Source: Accumulibacter sp031732795 (GTDB lineage: Bacteria > Pseudomonadota > Gammaproteobacteria > Burkholderiales > Rhodocyclaceae). Taken from it: a stretch of 62,448 bases of DNA. Made by a program: the position numbers and the translations under genes. The notes beneath the pieces are model-generated. The model saw only the letters and a program-made list of their open reading frames with translations. It did no database searches and was not told where the DNA came from. Below are positions 10,075-19,600 of the stretch, in pieces. Position 1 is the stretch's first letter. Each line of letters begins with the position of its first letter. Where the stretch lies: the NCBI GenBank assembly GCA_031732795.1, contig JAVMKC010000103.1, forward strand, positions 1-62,448. Direction: 5' to 3'.

Positions 10075-11388
10075 TCAAGAAGCCACCGGAATTTCGGCGT
10101 AAAACATGTAACGTCCACCGCCTTCCGATTTGGCGTGATACATCGCTTCATCGGCGTGTTTGAGCAGGGTGGACAGATCGGTGCCATCCTGTGGGAACAG
10201 ACTGATGCCGATGCTGGGTGTGGTGTTTACCACGTGGTTGTCGATCGGATAGGGCAAGGACAGCTGTTGCAGGATTTTGTCAGCGGTGCGGGCGGCTGTG
10301 GCACAACTTTGATCGTCGCAGAGAACGACGACGAATTCGTCGCCACCGAGACGAGCGGCGATATCACTGGCCCGGACAGTCTGGCTCAACCGCCCGGCAA
10401 TGGCGATCAGCAACATGTCGCCGACGGCATGGCCGAGCGTATCGTTGATCGGCTTGAAACGGTCGAGGTCGAGAAACAATACGGCCAAGCCGCGCTTCTC
10501 ACGGCGGGCGAGCGCCAAGGCACGGGCCAGAGCGCTTTGCAGATGTAGACGGTTGGCCAAGCCGGTAAGGCTGTCGCGATGTGCTTCCTGGCGCATCCGT
10601 TCCTCGGCGGCTTTTTGCTCGCTGATGTCGGCGTAAATTCCAATGAAGAATTCGCTGGCGCCCTGTGGACTCCTGACTTTTGAAACAGTCAGTGATTGCG
10701 GACGCAGAGCGCCATCCTTGCTTTGCAGGACTACTTCCTGTTTGGCAATTTCGGGATCGCTGGAGGCGGCCAGCAACTGCCTGAAATCTCTGGACAACGG
10801 CGAGCGAGGAGCAAGAAAAAAGCCTGTTTCGTGGCCTTGCAAGTCGTCGAGCGTGTAGCCGGAGATACGGGTGAATGCCGGGTTGATGTCGATGATTTGA
10901 TTATCGTGATCAGCGACCAGAATCGCTTCTCCACAGCAGCGGAAAACGTGCGCCGCCAGTCGAAGGCGTGCTTCATCACGTTTGCGTTGCAGCAGATTGC
11001 GAATGCGTACGCGTAGCAGTGAGGCGATCACCGGTTTGCTGAGGTAGTCGTCGGCACCGAGGTCGAGTCCTTGGAGTTGAGTCTGTTCGGAGACGTCGGC
11101 GCTGACGAAGATCACCGGAATGTTTGCCGTGGCGGGGCTTTGTCGCAAATGACGCAAGACGTCGATGCCGCTCATTTCCGGCATCATCACGTCGAGCAGA
11201 ATCAGGTCGGGCGGGTCGCTGTGGTTGGCCAGCATGATGGCCGTTCGTCCGCTGGTTGCCGTCTTGATCCGGTAGTCGGCGCGCAACGCTGCCGCCAGCA
11301 CGTGCAGGTTGGATGGGATGTCGTCGACCAACAGCAGCAAGGGTTTGGTTGCTGGTGGGGACGGCGTTTCCGTGATGGTCTGGGTCAT
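10075..11388 (-). CDS. REC-PAS-GGDEF response regulator (diguanylate cyclase)
   Basis: Predicted to make c-di-GMP. The receiver domain starts LLLLVDDIPSN and has LILLDVMMPEMSG (acceptor aspartate) and YLSKP (lysine). A PAS domain follows (INPAFTRISGYTLDDLQG), then a GGDEF domain with DSLTGLANR, LDLDRFKPINDTLGH and the intact active site LGGDEF. No EAL domain is present. The ATG at 11388 overlaps the stop of the hybrid kinase by ATGA, so the two are translationally coupled and this protein is its likely phospho-target. An upstream in-frame TTG (11403) is less likely. Confidence 0.94.
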   Translation of the reverse strand: MTQTITETPSPPATKPLLLLVDDIPSNLHVLAAALRADYRIKTATSGRTAIMLANHSDPPDLILLDVMMPEMSGIDVLRHLRQSPATANIPVIFVSADVSEQTQLQGLDLGADDYLSKPVIASLLRVRIRNLLQRKRDEARLRLAAHVFRCCGEAILVADHDNQIIDINPAFTRISGYTLDDLQGHETGFFLAPRSPLSRDFRQLLAASSDPEIAKQEVVLQSKDGALRPQSLTVSKVRSPQGASEFFIGIYADISEQKAAEERMRQEAHRDSLTGLANRLHLQSALARALALARREKRGLAVLFLDLDRFKPINDTLGHAVGDMLLIAIAGRLSQTVRASDIAARLGGDEFVVVLCDDQSCATAARTADKILQQLSLPYPIDNHVVNTTPSIGISLFPQDGTDLSTLLKHADEAMYHAKSEGGGRYMFYAEIPVAS

Positions 11389-14300
11389 TTCAGTGTTTGA
11401 CAAGATACACCCAAATCAACGGGGCCGAGATCGGCGGGCGGAGAATGATCTCCTTTCATTTTATAGGTCATGCCGAGATCGACTGCCAAGCTTTCGACCA
11501 ATCGCAGTGCGGACTCATTATCGAATTGGTCGATGGCGTGCAACAAACGGGTAATCGGTGTCGTCCGTGTTTCGCTCCGGGATTCGAGCTGCAAGGCAAC
11601 CAGAATCTCCTCCGGAATCAATTCGCTTTCCTGAAGATGGTGATACACCGTGACCAGCAGGTCCGGTAAGACATCGGACGAAGAGACGGCGGCAGTCGCG
11701 GCTGCTGGCGGGTTGAATTGACGGTCGATCACCGCTCTTGCGTGTTCCAGATGTTTGATCAGCATGGCGCGCATCGACGGTGGCTGCCGGTTTCGCAATT
11801 CGTTTTCCAACGCACCGGCATCGTCGGCGACTCGTTGTACGCCGAGGTTGCCGGCGACTCCCTTGAGGGCATGAGCCAAGGCGATTGCCATCTCAGGATC
11901 CGTATCGGCCATTGCCGCTTCGAGACGTTCCGGTAAGCTGGCCATCTCTACGCTGAAATTTCGCAACAGCTGTTGCAACAAAACACCATTGCCCTCGACG
12001 CGACGCAGCGCTGCTGGAATCGCAAAATCCGGTGGATTGAGCTGTGAAAAATCTGGCGCGGCGGCTGGCGACAAGAGCGATCCGGTCGGCGTCCGCTGGG
12101 GAAGTGGCAACGGCGTTACCGGGCAACGGCGGGTCTTGATCCGGGTGGCCAGCACCTGTTTCAAATGATCGGGATCAATCGGTTTGGCGATGAAATCAAC
12201 CATTCCAGCAGTCCGGCATGCTTCGCGATCGGTGTCCAGAACCGCGGCAGTCATGGCGATGATTGGCAGCCCGCTGGCTTTGGGCAGGGCCAGAATCCGG
12301 CGAGTGGTTTCGATACCGTCCATGTCTGGCAGGTGCAAATCCATCAGTACGCCATCGAAGTCTTCCTGTTCGACGCGGGAGATGGCGATAGCACCGTTTT
12401 CGGCCTGCACGACGTGGACGCCTTGCAAACGTAACAACTCCCCGGCAACGTCGCGATTGATGGCGTTGTCTTCGACCAGGAGGATTTTCGCCCCGGCGAG
12501 ACTTTCGCGGACATGAAGCCGGTGGCGGTTTTCCAACGCATGCGAGCGAGACGTGATCGTCTGCCGTGCGCCAATCAGCATGTTGTACAAACTCGATGGG
12601 GTGATCGGTTTAGACAGTACGCCGTCGATGCGGGTCGACGCGGCATCGATCATCAGACTGTTCTGATCATAAGCGGTGACCATCAACACCTTCATCATCC
12701 CGGATAACTGGCCGTTGGCCACCGCGTCTTCGATTTGCTGGGCGACTTGCAAACCGTTTAGTTGCGGCATGCGCCAATCGAGCAGGACGGCGTCGAAGGG
12801 GCGCCCCGTGCGTGCTTCGGCAACGATTTTCGGCATCGCCGCGGTAGCGGAGAGCAAGGCGTGCGCCTCGATGCCCCAGCTCTGTAGCAGATTGCCGATG
12901 ATCTGGCAGGAAGTCTCCTGATCGTCGATGATCAATACCTTGAGGTTGCGCAAGGAGCGTTGTTCGGCGGCCGAGCATGAGCTCATGGCTGAACGCTGAG
13001 CCTGAATGGTGAACGAGAAAGTCGATCCTTTGCCCAGCGTGCTGGTCAGGGTGATTTCCCCACCCATCAATTCCACCAGGTGTTGGCAAATGGTCAAGCC
13101 GAGTCCGGTGCCGCCGTATTTGCGGGTGATCGAGCCGTCGGCCTGGGTAAATGCGCGGAAGAGGCGACGTGCGTTTTCTTCCGACAGCCCGATGCCTGTG
13201 TCGCGAACTGAGAAGCGGATCGTCACCGACTGCTCGGCCGAGGAAAGAGGCAAGCCGACCAGAGCCGCCTTGATGTCGATTTCGCCGTTTTCGGTGAATT
13301 TGATCGCATTGCCGACCAGATTGTTGAGCACCTGGGTAAGTCGCAGCGGATCGCCGAGCAGATTGCGGGGAATCGCCGGGTCGATGTCGAGAAACAGCTC
13401 CAGACCCTTTTCCTGGAGCTTGGCGGCGAACAGGTCAGCGGTGCTTTTCAAGACTTTCTCGAGCGGTAGTGCGACCTGTTCGATTTCCAGGCGGCCGGCT
13501 TCGATTTTCGAGAAATCGAGAATGTTGTTGAGAATCGCCAGCAGGGCGGTCGATGAGGCATTGGCTTTGGTCAGGAACTCGCGTTGTCGGGAGTCGAGAT
13601 CGGTTTCGAGAACCAGATGGGTCAAACCGAGGATGGCGTTCATCGGCGTACGGATCTCGTGACTCATGTTGGCAAGAAACGCCGATTTGGCTTCATTGGC
13701 CTGCTCGGCAATCAGCTTGGCCTGACGCAATTCGACGGTCCGTTCCTCGACCTTGTCTTCCAGTGAGAGCTGCACGTCACGAACGCGGTCGGCCATGTGA
13801 TTGAAACTGGCGGCCAGTTCCTGCAACTCGAAGCAACCGTATTCCGGCGTTCGCCGGCTCAGATCGCCCTGAGCGATACGCTGACTGCTGTGCATCAGAT
13901 CGACGATCGGCTGGGTCAATGCGCGCGCCAGGACGACCGCGGTCAGACTGGCGATCGCCAGCAACAAGGCCAGGGCACCGAAGGTGTAGGTGCGCAAGGT
14001 GTCTGCCGGAGCCAGCGCTTCGGCGAGATCGATCTTGACCACCATTCCCCATTCGAGCATCGGCAGATAGCGCCAGGCACCGATTACCGGCATGTTAGCG
14101 TAATCGCGGGTGATCCCTTGGCCGTGGCCTCCCTGCAACGCGCTTTGCATCGGCGGCGCCGCATTGTTGAAATCCAGACGCTTATTGAAGGCGGCTCCCG
14201 ACTCTTTGCGTAACGAACTGACGTAAAGCAACCCCTCGTTATCGACTTGAGCCAGAACGGTTTCGCCGCTGATGCCGAGACCGGTAGTGTCGCTGGCGAC

Positions 14301-14894
14301 GGTCTTGAGCGTTTCCAGGTTCAGTTCGAGAACCGCCGAACCGAGTGTCCGGCTGCCGTCGAAAACCGGCATCACCAGATAAATCGAGGGCTTGCCGTAA
14401 TGCACATAAACGGGAGTCATGTGCATGTCGAGCAGGTCCAGCGCTTTGCGGTGGGCGTTGGTCAGTTCGCTGTCGGCAAGCGTTCGGTCGTACAGGTTGT
14501 GATCCAGCGAGAGCGAGCCCTTGAAAGTGAAGACGATGTTGCCTGCATGGTCGATCAACAGCAGGTCGGCGTAGGCCGTGCTGTCGAAAAATGAGCCCAG
14601 ACTCTGCCGGTAATCGGCAGCCGAGCGGTCGGATTTGCCGCCGGCGAGCCGGCGCAAAACATTGACAGTCTGGCTCGAACGGGCCAACTGTCGCAAATCG
14701 TCCTGTCTTTCGTCGAGATAATTGGTGATCTGATCGGCCTTTTTGTCGGCGATCGCCGATAGTTTGTCCTCGATCATTTCAGTGAGTGTTTTCTCGAAAG
14801 CCTGGGTATACAGCCAAGTCAGACAGGCCAGTGGCAATGGCGAGAGCAGCAGGAAGCCGAGCAGCAAGCGAGACAGGATTCCAGACAGCTTCAT
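11385..14894 (-). CDS. hybrid sensor histidine kinase (Cache-HAMP-HisKA-HATPase-REC-REC-HPt)
   Basis: A 1,169-residue inner-membrane kinase. A first membrane segment (about 8-30) is followed by a periplasmic Cache-type sensor region, a second membrane segment near 315-335 (TFGALALLLAIASL), and HAMP. The HisKA site is intact in NMSHEIRTPMN (histidine near 411). HATPase boxes include NAIKF, DTGIGL and GGTGLGL. Receiver 1 starts VLIIDDQE, receiver 2 starts ILLVEDNAINRD, and an HPt domain with AHALKGVAGNLG (histidine near 1,008) completes a BarA-like relay. ATG 14894 overlaps the substrate-binding gene by ATGA. The open frame extends 5' but reads as shadow sequence there. Confidence 0.95.
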   Translation of the reverse strand: MKLSGILSRLLLGFLLLSPLPLACLTWLYTQAFEKTLTEMIEDKLSAIADKKADQITNYLDERQDDLRQLARSSQTVNVLRRLAGGKSDRSAADYRQSLGSFFDSTAYADLLLIDHAGNIVFTFKGSLSLDHNLYDRTLADSELTNAHRKALDLLDMHMTPVYVHYGKPSIYLVMPVFDGSRTLGSAVLELNLETLKTVASDTTGLGISGETVLAQVDNEGLLYVSSLRKESGAAFNKRLDFNNAAPPMQSALQGGHGQGITRDYANMPVIGAWRYLPMLEWGMVVKIDLAEALAPADTLRTYTFGALALLLAIASLTAVVLARALTQPIVDLMHSSQRIAQGDLSRRTPEYGCFELQELAASFNHMADRVRDVQLSLEDKVEERTVELRQAKLIAEQANEAKSAFLANMSHEIRTPMNAILGLTHLVLETDLDSRQREFLTKANASSTALLAILNNILDFSKIEAGRLEIEQVALPLEKVLKSTADLFAAKLQEKGLELFLDIDPAIPRNLLGDPLRLTQVLNNLVGNAIKFTENGEIDIKAALVGLPLSSAEQSVTIRFSVRDTGIGLSEENARRLFRAFTQADGSITRKYGGTGLGLTICQHLVELMGGEITLTSTLGKGSTFSFTIQAQRSAMSSCSAAEQRSLRNLKVLIIDDQETSCQIIGNLLQSWGIEAHALLSATAAMPKIVAEARTGRPFDAVLLDWRMPQLNGLQVAQQIEDAVANGQLSGMMKVLMVTAYDQNSLMIDAASTRIDGVLSKPITPSSLYNMLIGARQTITSRSHALENRHRLHVRESLAGAKILLVEDNAINRDVAGELLRLQGVHVVQAENGAIAISRVEQEDFDGVLMDLHLPDMDGIETTRRILALPKASGLPIIAMTAAVLDTDREACRTAGMVDFIAKPIDPDHLKQVLATRIKTRRCPVTPLPLPQRTPTGSLLSPAAAPDFSQLNPPDFAIPAALRRVEGNGVLLQQLLRNFSVEMASLPERLEAAMADTDPEMAIALAHALKGVAGNLGVQRVADDAGALENELRNRQPPSMRAMLIKHLEHARAVIDRQFNPPAAATAAVSSSDVLPDLLVTVYHHLQESELIPEEILVALQLESRSETRTTPITRLLHAIDQFDNESALRLVESLAVDLGMTYKMKGDHSPPADLGPVDLGVSCQTLK

Positions 14895-16111
14895 CGCTGC
14901 GTCTGCTCGAGCAAGGCTTGCCATTCCGCACGGCTGCGATAGACCGGCCAGGGAGACGGTCGCATCAGATCCTGGGAGGTGAATAATTGGGTAAATTGCC
15001 CATCCGCCTGAACCCGGCCGATAAGTAGTCTTTTCCACAGGTGCCGGGTTCTGGCATCCACCGCCGCCACACCATCCGGCCCGGCGACGCTTTGTCGGAG
15101 CAAGCTGCTGCCGTTGGTCCACTGCGGATCGGCCGTTCCGACCTCCTTGACCGTCTGTGCCCACAGAAGAACGCCGACATACGAAGCGACGGCCGGATCG
15201 GTTACGTACTGATCGGCACCGAAGCGCGACTGATAAGCCTTGATGAAGTCCCGGTTGCTTGCTTCCGGCAGCGAATGAAAGTAGCTCCAAGCGACGAAAT
15301 GTTGTCGGAAGCGGCCGCCGCCCCAGGCTTTCATGCCGTCTTCCGGAACGCTGAAACTGAGGATCGGTAGTCGCAGCAGATCGGCGGCAACCAGCGCGTC
15401 GAAGAAAGCACCGTTGCTATCGCCGTTCAAGGTATTCAGCACCACGTCGGGGTGGACGGCGGCAATCTCGGCGACGATCCGACCCAGCTCCTGCTGCTCG
15501 CCCAGCGGCACGTAACGCTCGCCGACGATTTGGCCATGGCTGGTTTTGACCAGATCACGGATGATCATATTCGCCGTGCGTGGAAAAACATAATCCGAAC
15601 CGAGCAGATAGACGCGCTTGCCGAATTCGCGCAAAGCCCATGCCGTCCCCGGCACCACTTGCTGATTCGGCGCCGAACCGGTGTAAAGAATGTTCGGCGA
15701 CTGCTCCATTCCCTCGTATTGCACTGGGTAAAACAGCAGATGGTGGTGACGTTCGACGACTGGCTTGACCGCCAGCCGGCAGGCCGAAGTCCAGCAGGCG
15801 AAAAGAACGCTCACGCCTTCAGTGGTGATCAGCCGCTCGGCTTCGGCTGCGGCAACGGTGGCGTCTGATCGGCTGTCGGCCAGAACCATCTCGACCTCTC
15901 GTCCGAGTAGCCCGCCCCGGCTGTTGATTTCTTCGACGGCCAGACGGATGGCATTCACCAGCGGCGTTTCATTGAGCGCCATGGTGCCGGTCAGGGAATG
16001 AATCACCCCGATGCGAAGCGCCGCCGGCTTCTGACGCTGACAACCGATGACCCCGCCGAGGAGAACGACCATCAGCGTCAGCCAGACCAGCAATACTTTT
16101 GGTGTGCCCAC
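14891..16111 (-). CDS. UrtA/AmiC-like periplasmic substrate-binding lipoprotein (sensor partner)
   Basis: A type I periplasmic binding protein of 406 residues, of the urea/amide branch of the branched-chain amino-acid family. Typical phrases are IGVIHSLTGTMA, EEINSRGGLLGREVE and FYPVQYEGMEQSPN. The N-terminus is a lipoprotein signal with lipobox VIGC. GTG 16111 follows GGAGG by 9 nt; the longer TTG start (16153) has no such site. No ABC permease or ATPase is nearby. Instead it overlaps a hybrid kinase gene by ATGA, so it probably presents a ligand to the kinase rather than feeding a transporter. Confidence 0.9.
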   Translation of the reverse strand: MGTPKVLLVWLTLMVVLLGGVIGCQRQKPAALRIGVIHSLTGTMALNETPLVNAIRLAVEEINSRGGLLGREVEMVLADSRSDATVAAAEAERLITTEGVSVLFACWTSACRLAVKPVVERHHHLLFYPVQYEGMEQSPNILYTGSAPNQQVVPGTAWALREFGKRVYLLGSDYVFPRTANMIIRDLVKTSHGQIVGERYVPLGEQQELGRIVAEIAAVHPDVVLNTLNGDSNGAFFDALVAADLLRLPILSFSVPEDGMKAWGGGRFRQHFVAWSYFHSLPEASNRDFIKAYQSRFGADQYVTDPAVASYVGVLLWAQTVKEVGTADPQWTNGSSLLRQSVAGPDGVAAVDARTRHLWKRLLIGRVQADGQFTQLFTSQDLMRPSPWPVYRSRAEWQALLEQTQR

Positions 16112-16446
16112 CGCGCGAAAATCCTCCGCTGACCCCCGGTCGATAGCTCGCAAATGAATGACGTTTCGGGCGTCGACCGCGTCGTTTTGGCGCAGCCGAC
16201 TCGCCGTGCCTCATGGTTCAGTATAGAAGCGGTGCCGGGGACGACGAAGCGGATATTGAGCGTCGGCCGTCACACGGACCGGAAAATCCGCTGGTGATTC
16301 AATGGTTTTATTTAGTCGGGTTCCGATGAGGGGTCAACAGGGAGTGATCCGGAAAATTTTTTATCAAAAGCTGGCATTCTGGCCACGTTGATCTATGCTG
16401 AGAATGTTTCCGATCGCGCTGACTGGTCACTGACCGTTCAAGCCCG
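16112..16446. promoter_or_regulatory. divergent promoter region between the signalling operon and riboswitch gene
   Basis: No gene seen. On the minus strand, TATACT (16220-16225) with a poor TTCGTC 17 bp upstream is a candidate promoter for the substrate-binding protein operon. On the plus strand an AT-rich stretch near 16,357-16,370 (AAAATTTTTTATCAAAA) precedes the riboswitch, but no consensus -35/-10 pair was found. Confidence 0.35.
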
Positions 16447-16547
16447 TCGCGATCGCAAACATTGGCAAACGGAGGGAGACCTCCGGACGCAAAGCCGAGG
16501 GCCCTAACCGCATTGCCGAATTGGCGTGGAAGGGTGGCCGGGTTGCC
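16447..16547 (+). promoter_or_regulatory. c-di-GMP-I riboswitch (GEMM-I)
   Basis: The conserved GEMM-I core is readable. GGCAAAC (16464-16470) leads into a perfect 6-bp stem CGGAGG/CCTCCG capped by the GNRA tetraloop GAGA, followed by GGACGCAAAGCC (16485-16496), then GGGCC and CTAACC opening the P3 helix, which closes with GGGTT near 16540-16545. This matches the Vibrio cholerae Vc2 aptamer in order and spacing. The aptamer lies about 80 bp before the start of the RTX metalloprotease and divergent from genes for a diguanylate cyclase and a hybrid kinase. Confidence 0.92.
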
Positions 16548-16582
16548 CGTTCCGCGCGCGGTCCCTGCGCTACGATCGAGTC

Positions 16583-16620
16583 CGTTCCTTCAGCTTTGCT
16601 TTTACGAGTTTGAAGGAACG
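16583..16620 (+). promoter_or_regulatory. Shine-Dalgarno-sequestering hairpin (riboswitch expression platform)
   Basis: CGTTCCTTCA (16583-16592) is a perfect reverse complement of TGAAGGAACG (16611-16620), with an 18-nt loop. The right arm contains the likely Shine-Dalgarno AAGGAA 5 nt before ATG 16624, so the hairpin would block ribosome entry. GGAAGGG (16528-16534), inside the P3 half of the aptamer, could compete for CCTTC in the left arm. This is a plausible ligand-dependent switch, but which state is ON is not known from sequence. Confidence 0.75.
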
Positions 16621-16623
16621 CAT

Positions 16624-19600
16624 ATGGCTCTCGCTTCGTGGTCTCAACAGCAAATTCTCGACCAACTGATCAGTGGCTACAGTTGGAGTGGCTCGACGAT
16701 CAGTTATGCCTTTCCGACGAGTAGCACAGCCATTTATGGCAGCCAGGAACTGGCCGGCTTCGTTGGATTGAACGCCGTTCAGCAAGCGGCCGCCGAGCGC
16801 GCCTTGCAAACCTGGGATGACCTGATTGCAGCCGACATGGTGCGCACCACGGCGAGTGATTCAAATATCGAGTTCGGCACCTCCAGTACCGGCGTCAGTT
16901 TCGCGCACGCCTATTTCCCTTCGATCAGCAGCGTCTGGTTCAGTCGCAATTACGCCGAACTGCTGTCGCCACAGATCGGGCAGCATTCGTTCATGACCTA
17001 CGTTCATGAGATCGGTCATGCGCTGGGTCTCGACCATATGGGCAACTACAACGGCAGCGGTTCCTGGACGCCGTCATCGTACGAAGACAGCGGCGTCTAT
17101 TCGGTGATGTCGTATTTCGGTCCGAACATGAACAGCGGCAGCGGCCAAGTGGCCTGGGCCGACTGGGTGGGCAGCGACGGTAAGCTGCATTCGCCGCAAA
17201 CGCCGATGGTCAATGATGTGTTGGCGATTCAAACGATCTATGGCGCTGAAACGACCACCCGCACCGGCGATACCGTCTATGGTTTCCACAGCAACGTCAC
17301 CGGCACGATGGCGGCGATTTTCGATTTCACGCTCAATACCCAGCCGATCCTGACCATTTACGACGCCGGCGGTAACGACACGCTCGATCTCAGCGGCTGG
17401 AACACCAGCAGCACGATCAATCTGGCGCCTGGCGCCTATTCGTCGTGCAGCAGCATGACTTCGAACATCGCCATCGCCTATTCCTGCGATCTGGAGAACG
17501 CCGTCGGCGGCGGCGGCGACGACCAACTCAACGGGAACCTGCTGGCCAACCGGCTCGACGGCGGCGCCGGCAACGACATCATCAATGGCGGCGGCGGCAA
17601 CGATCTGCTGCTCGCCGGCGTCGGCAACGATCAGTTCGATGGGGGCGATGGGCAGGATACGGTGCAATTCAGCGGAGCATTCGTTGACTACACGTACACC
17701 TATGCGGCGAATACCGGCTTCACGTTTTTCGGAAATGCGACGGGAACCGACATCATCAAGGGTGTCGAGTGGTTCGCCTTTTCCGATGTTACCAAGTCGG
17801 CCAGCCAGTTATCGACGGCGGTGTCGCCCACGTCGCTGGTATCGATTTCAGCCGCTAGCGCGGCCCAGAACGAAGGCAACAGCGGGTCGACGCCATTCAC
17901 GTATTACGTCCGGCTCAACACCGCCAGTTCGACGGTGCAATCGCTGAACTGGGCGGTCAGCGGTGACGGTGCTTCGGCGGCTGATCCGGCGACCGATTTC
18001 GTTGGCGCCACATCGGGAACATTGACGTTTCAGGTCGGTGAAACCGAAAAAATCGTCCAGATCGCCGTTCGTGGCGACACCGCCGTCGAAAGCGATGAGG
18101 GCTTTGTCGTTACATTGTCTTCGCCGTCGTCCGGGCTGGTGATCGGTACCGCCAGCGTCACGGGTACCATCCGCAACGATGACGTGAGCGTCGGCGGCGA
18201 CGATTTCGGCAACACCACCAACACCAACGGCGTAGTCGCCGTCAATGGCGGCGCCGTTGCCGGAGCGATCGAAACCGCCGGTGACATCGATCTGTTCAAG
18301 GTGGATCTGGTGGCCGGGACGACCTATGTGTTCGATCTGTTCAAGGCCAGTGGCAATCTCGACCCGTATCTGTCGTTGTATCCGCCGACGAGTACGACGA
18401 CGACGGTGCTTTATCCGCAGGTCAGCAACGACAATGCCAATTCATCGACCACCAATGCACAGATCACTTACACCGCGACCAGCAGCGGCACCTATTATCT
18501 GCTGGCACGCGATAGTTGGCTGGCGACCGGCGGTTACAGCCTGAATGCGTCGACCCTGCCGGGTAAGACGCTGACCGGTGACGACAACGGCAATACGTTG
18601 GCCGGCACGCTGGGTGACGACAGGCTTTACGGAATGGGCGGTGCGGATGTGCTCGACGGCAGTGGCGGCGCCGACTGGCTCGATGGCGGAGCGGGCGCCG
18701 ACAGCATGAGCGGCGGTAACGGTAATGATACCTATGTGGTCGATGATGCAGCCGATGTGGTCAGCGAAGTCTCATCCAGTGGCGGTATCGATCTGGTCCG
18801 CGCATCGGTCAGCTTCACCTTGGCGGCCAATCTCGAAAATCTGTTGTTGACGGGCGTCGCTGACCTCAACGGCACCGGCAATGCCTTGGCCAATGTGCTG
18901 ACCGGCAACAGCGGCAACAACCTGCTCGACGGCAAAGGCGGTGTCGACACCTTCGCCGGCGGACTGGGCAACGACAGCTATGTGCTCGATAGCGAAGCGG
19001 AACTGGCCAACGTCAGCGAAATCGCCGGCCAAGGAAACGATACGCTGATCATCGGTTATACCAATCCTGCCGAAGCGAAAACGGTGGTCTTGACCGGCAC
19101 TCTCGCAGAAATCGAAAACCTGGTTTTCAACGGCGGTGGTTTGTTCGACGCCGTCGGCAACGCCGCCGACAACGTGTTGACCGGCAATACGTCGACCAAT
19201 CGCCTGGACGGCGGAGCGGGGAACGACACCCTCGACGGCAAAGGCGGCGCCGATGTGCTGCTTGGCGGTGCCGGCGACGATGTGTATGTCATCGATCAGA
19301 CGGGTGACCAGATCATCGAGCGGCTCAACGAAGGGATCGATACCGTTCGGGTGGCGGTGACCACTTCCGGGATGACCTGCACACTGGCCAGCAATATCGA
19401 AAACGCCACCATCGTCTCGGCGGCGGCGGTCAACGTCAGCGGTAACGCGCTGGACAATATCCTCATCGGCAACGCCGCCAGTAACCGGCTCGATGGCGCT
19501 GCCGGTGCCGATCGTCTGGTGGGTGGGGGCGGCAATGATACGTACGTCGTCGATCAAATCGGCGATGCCATCGTCGAGACGTCGACGCTGGCCACCGAAA

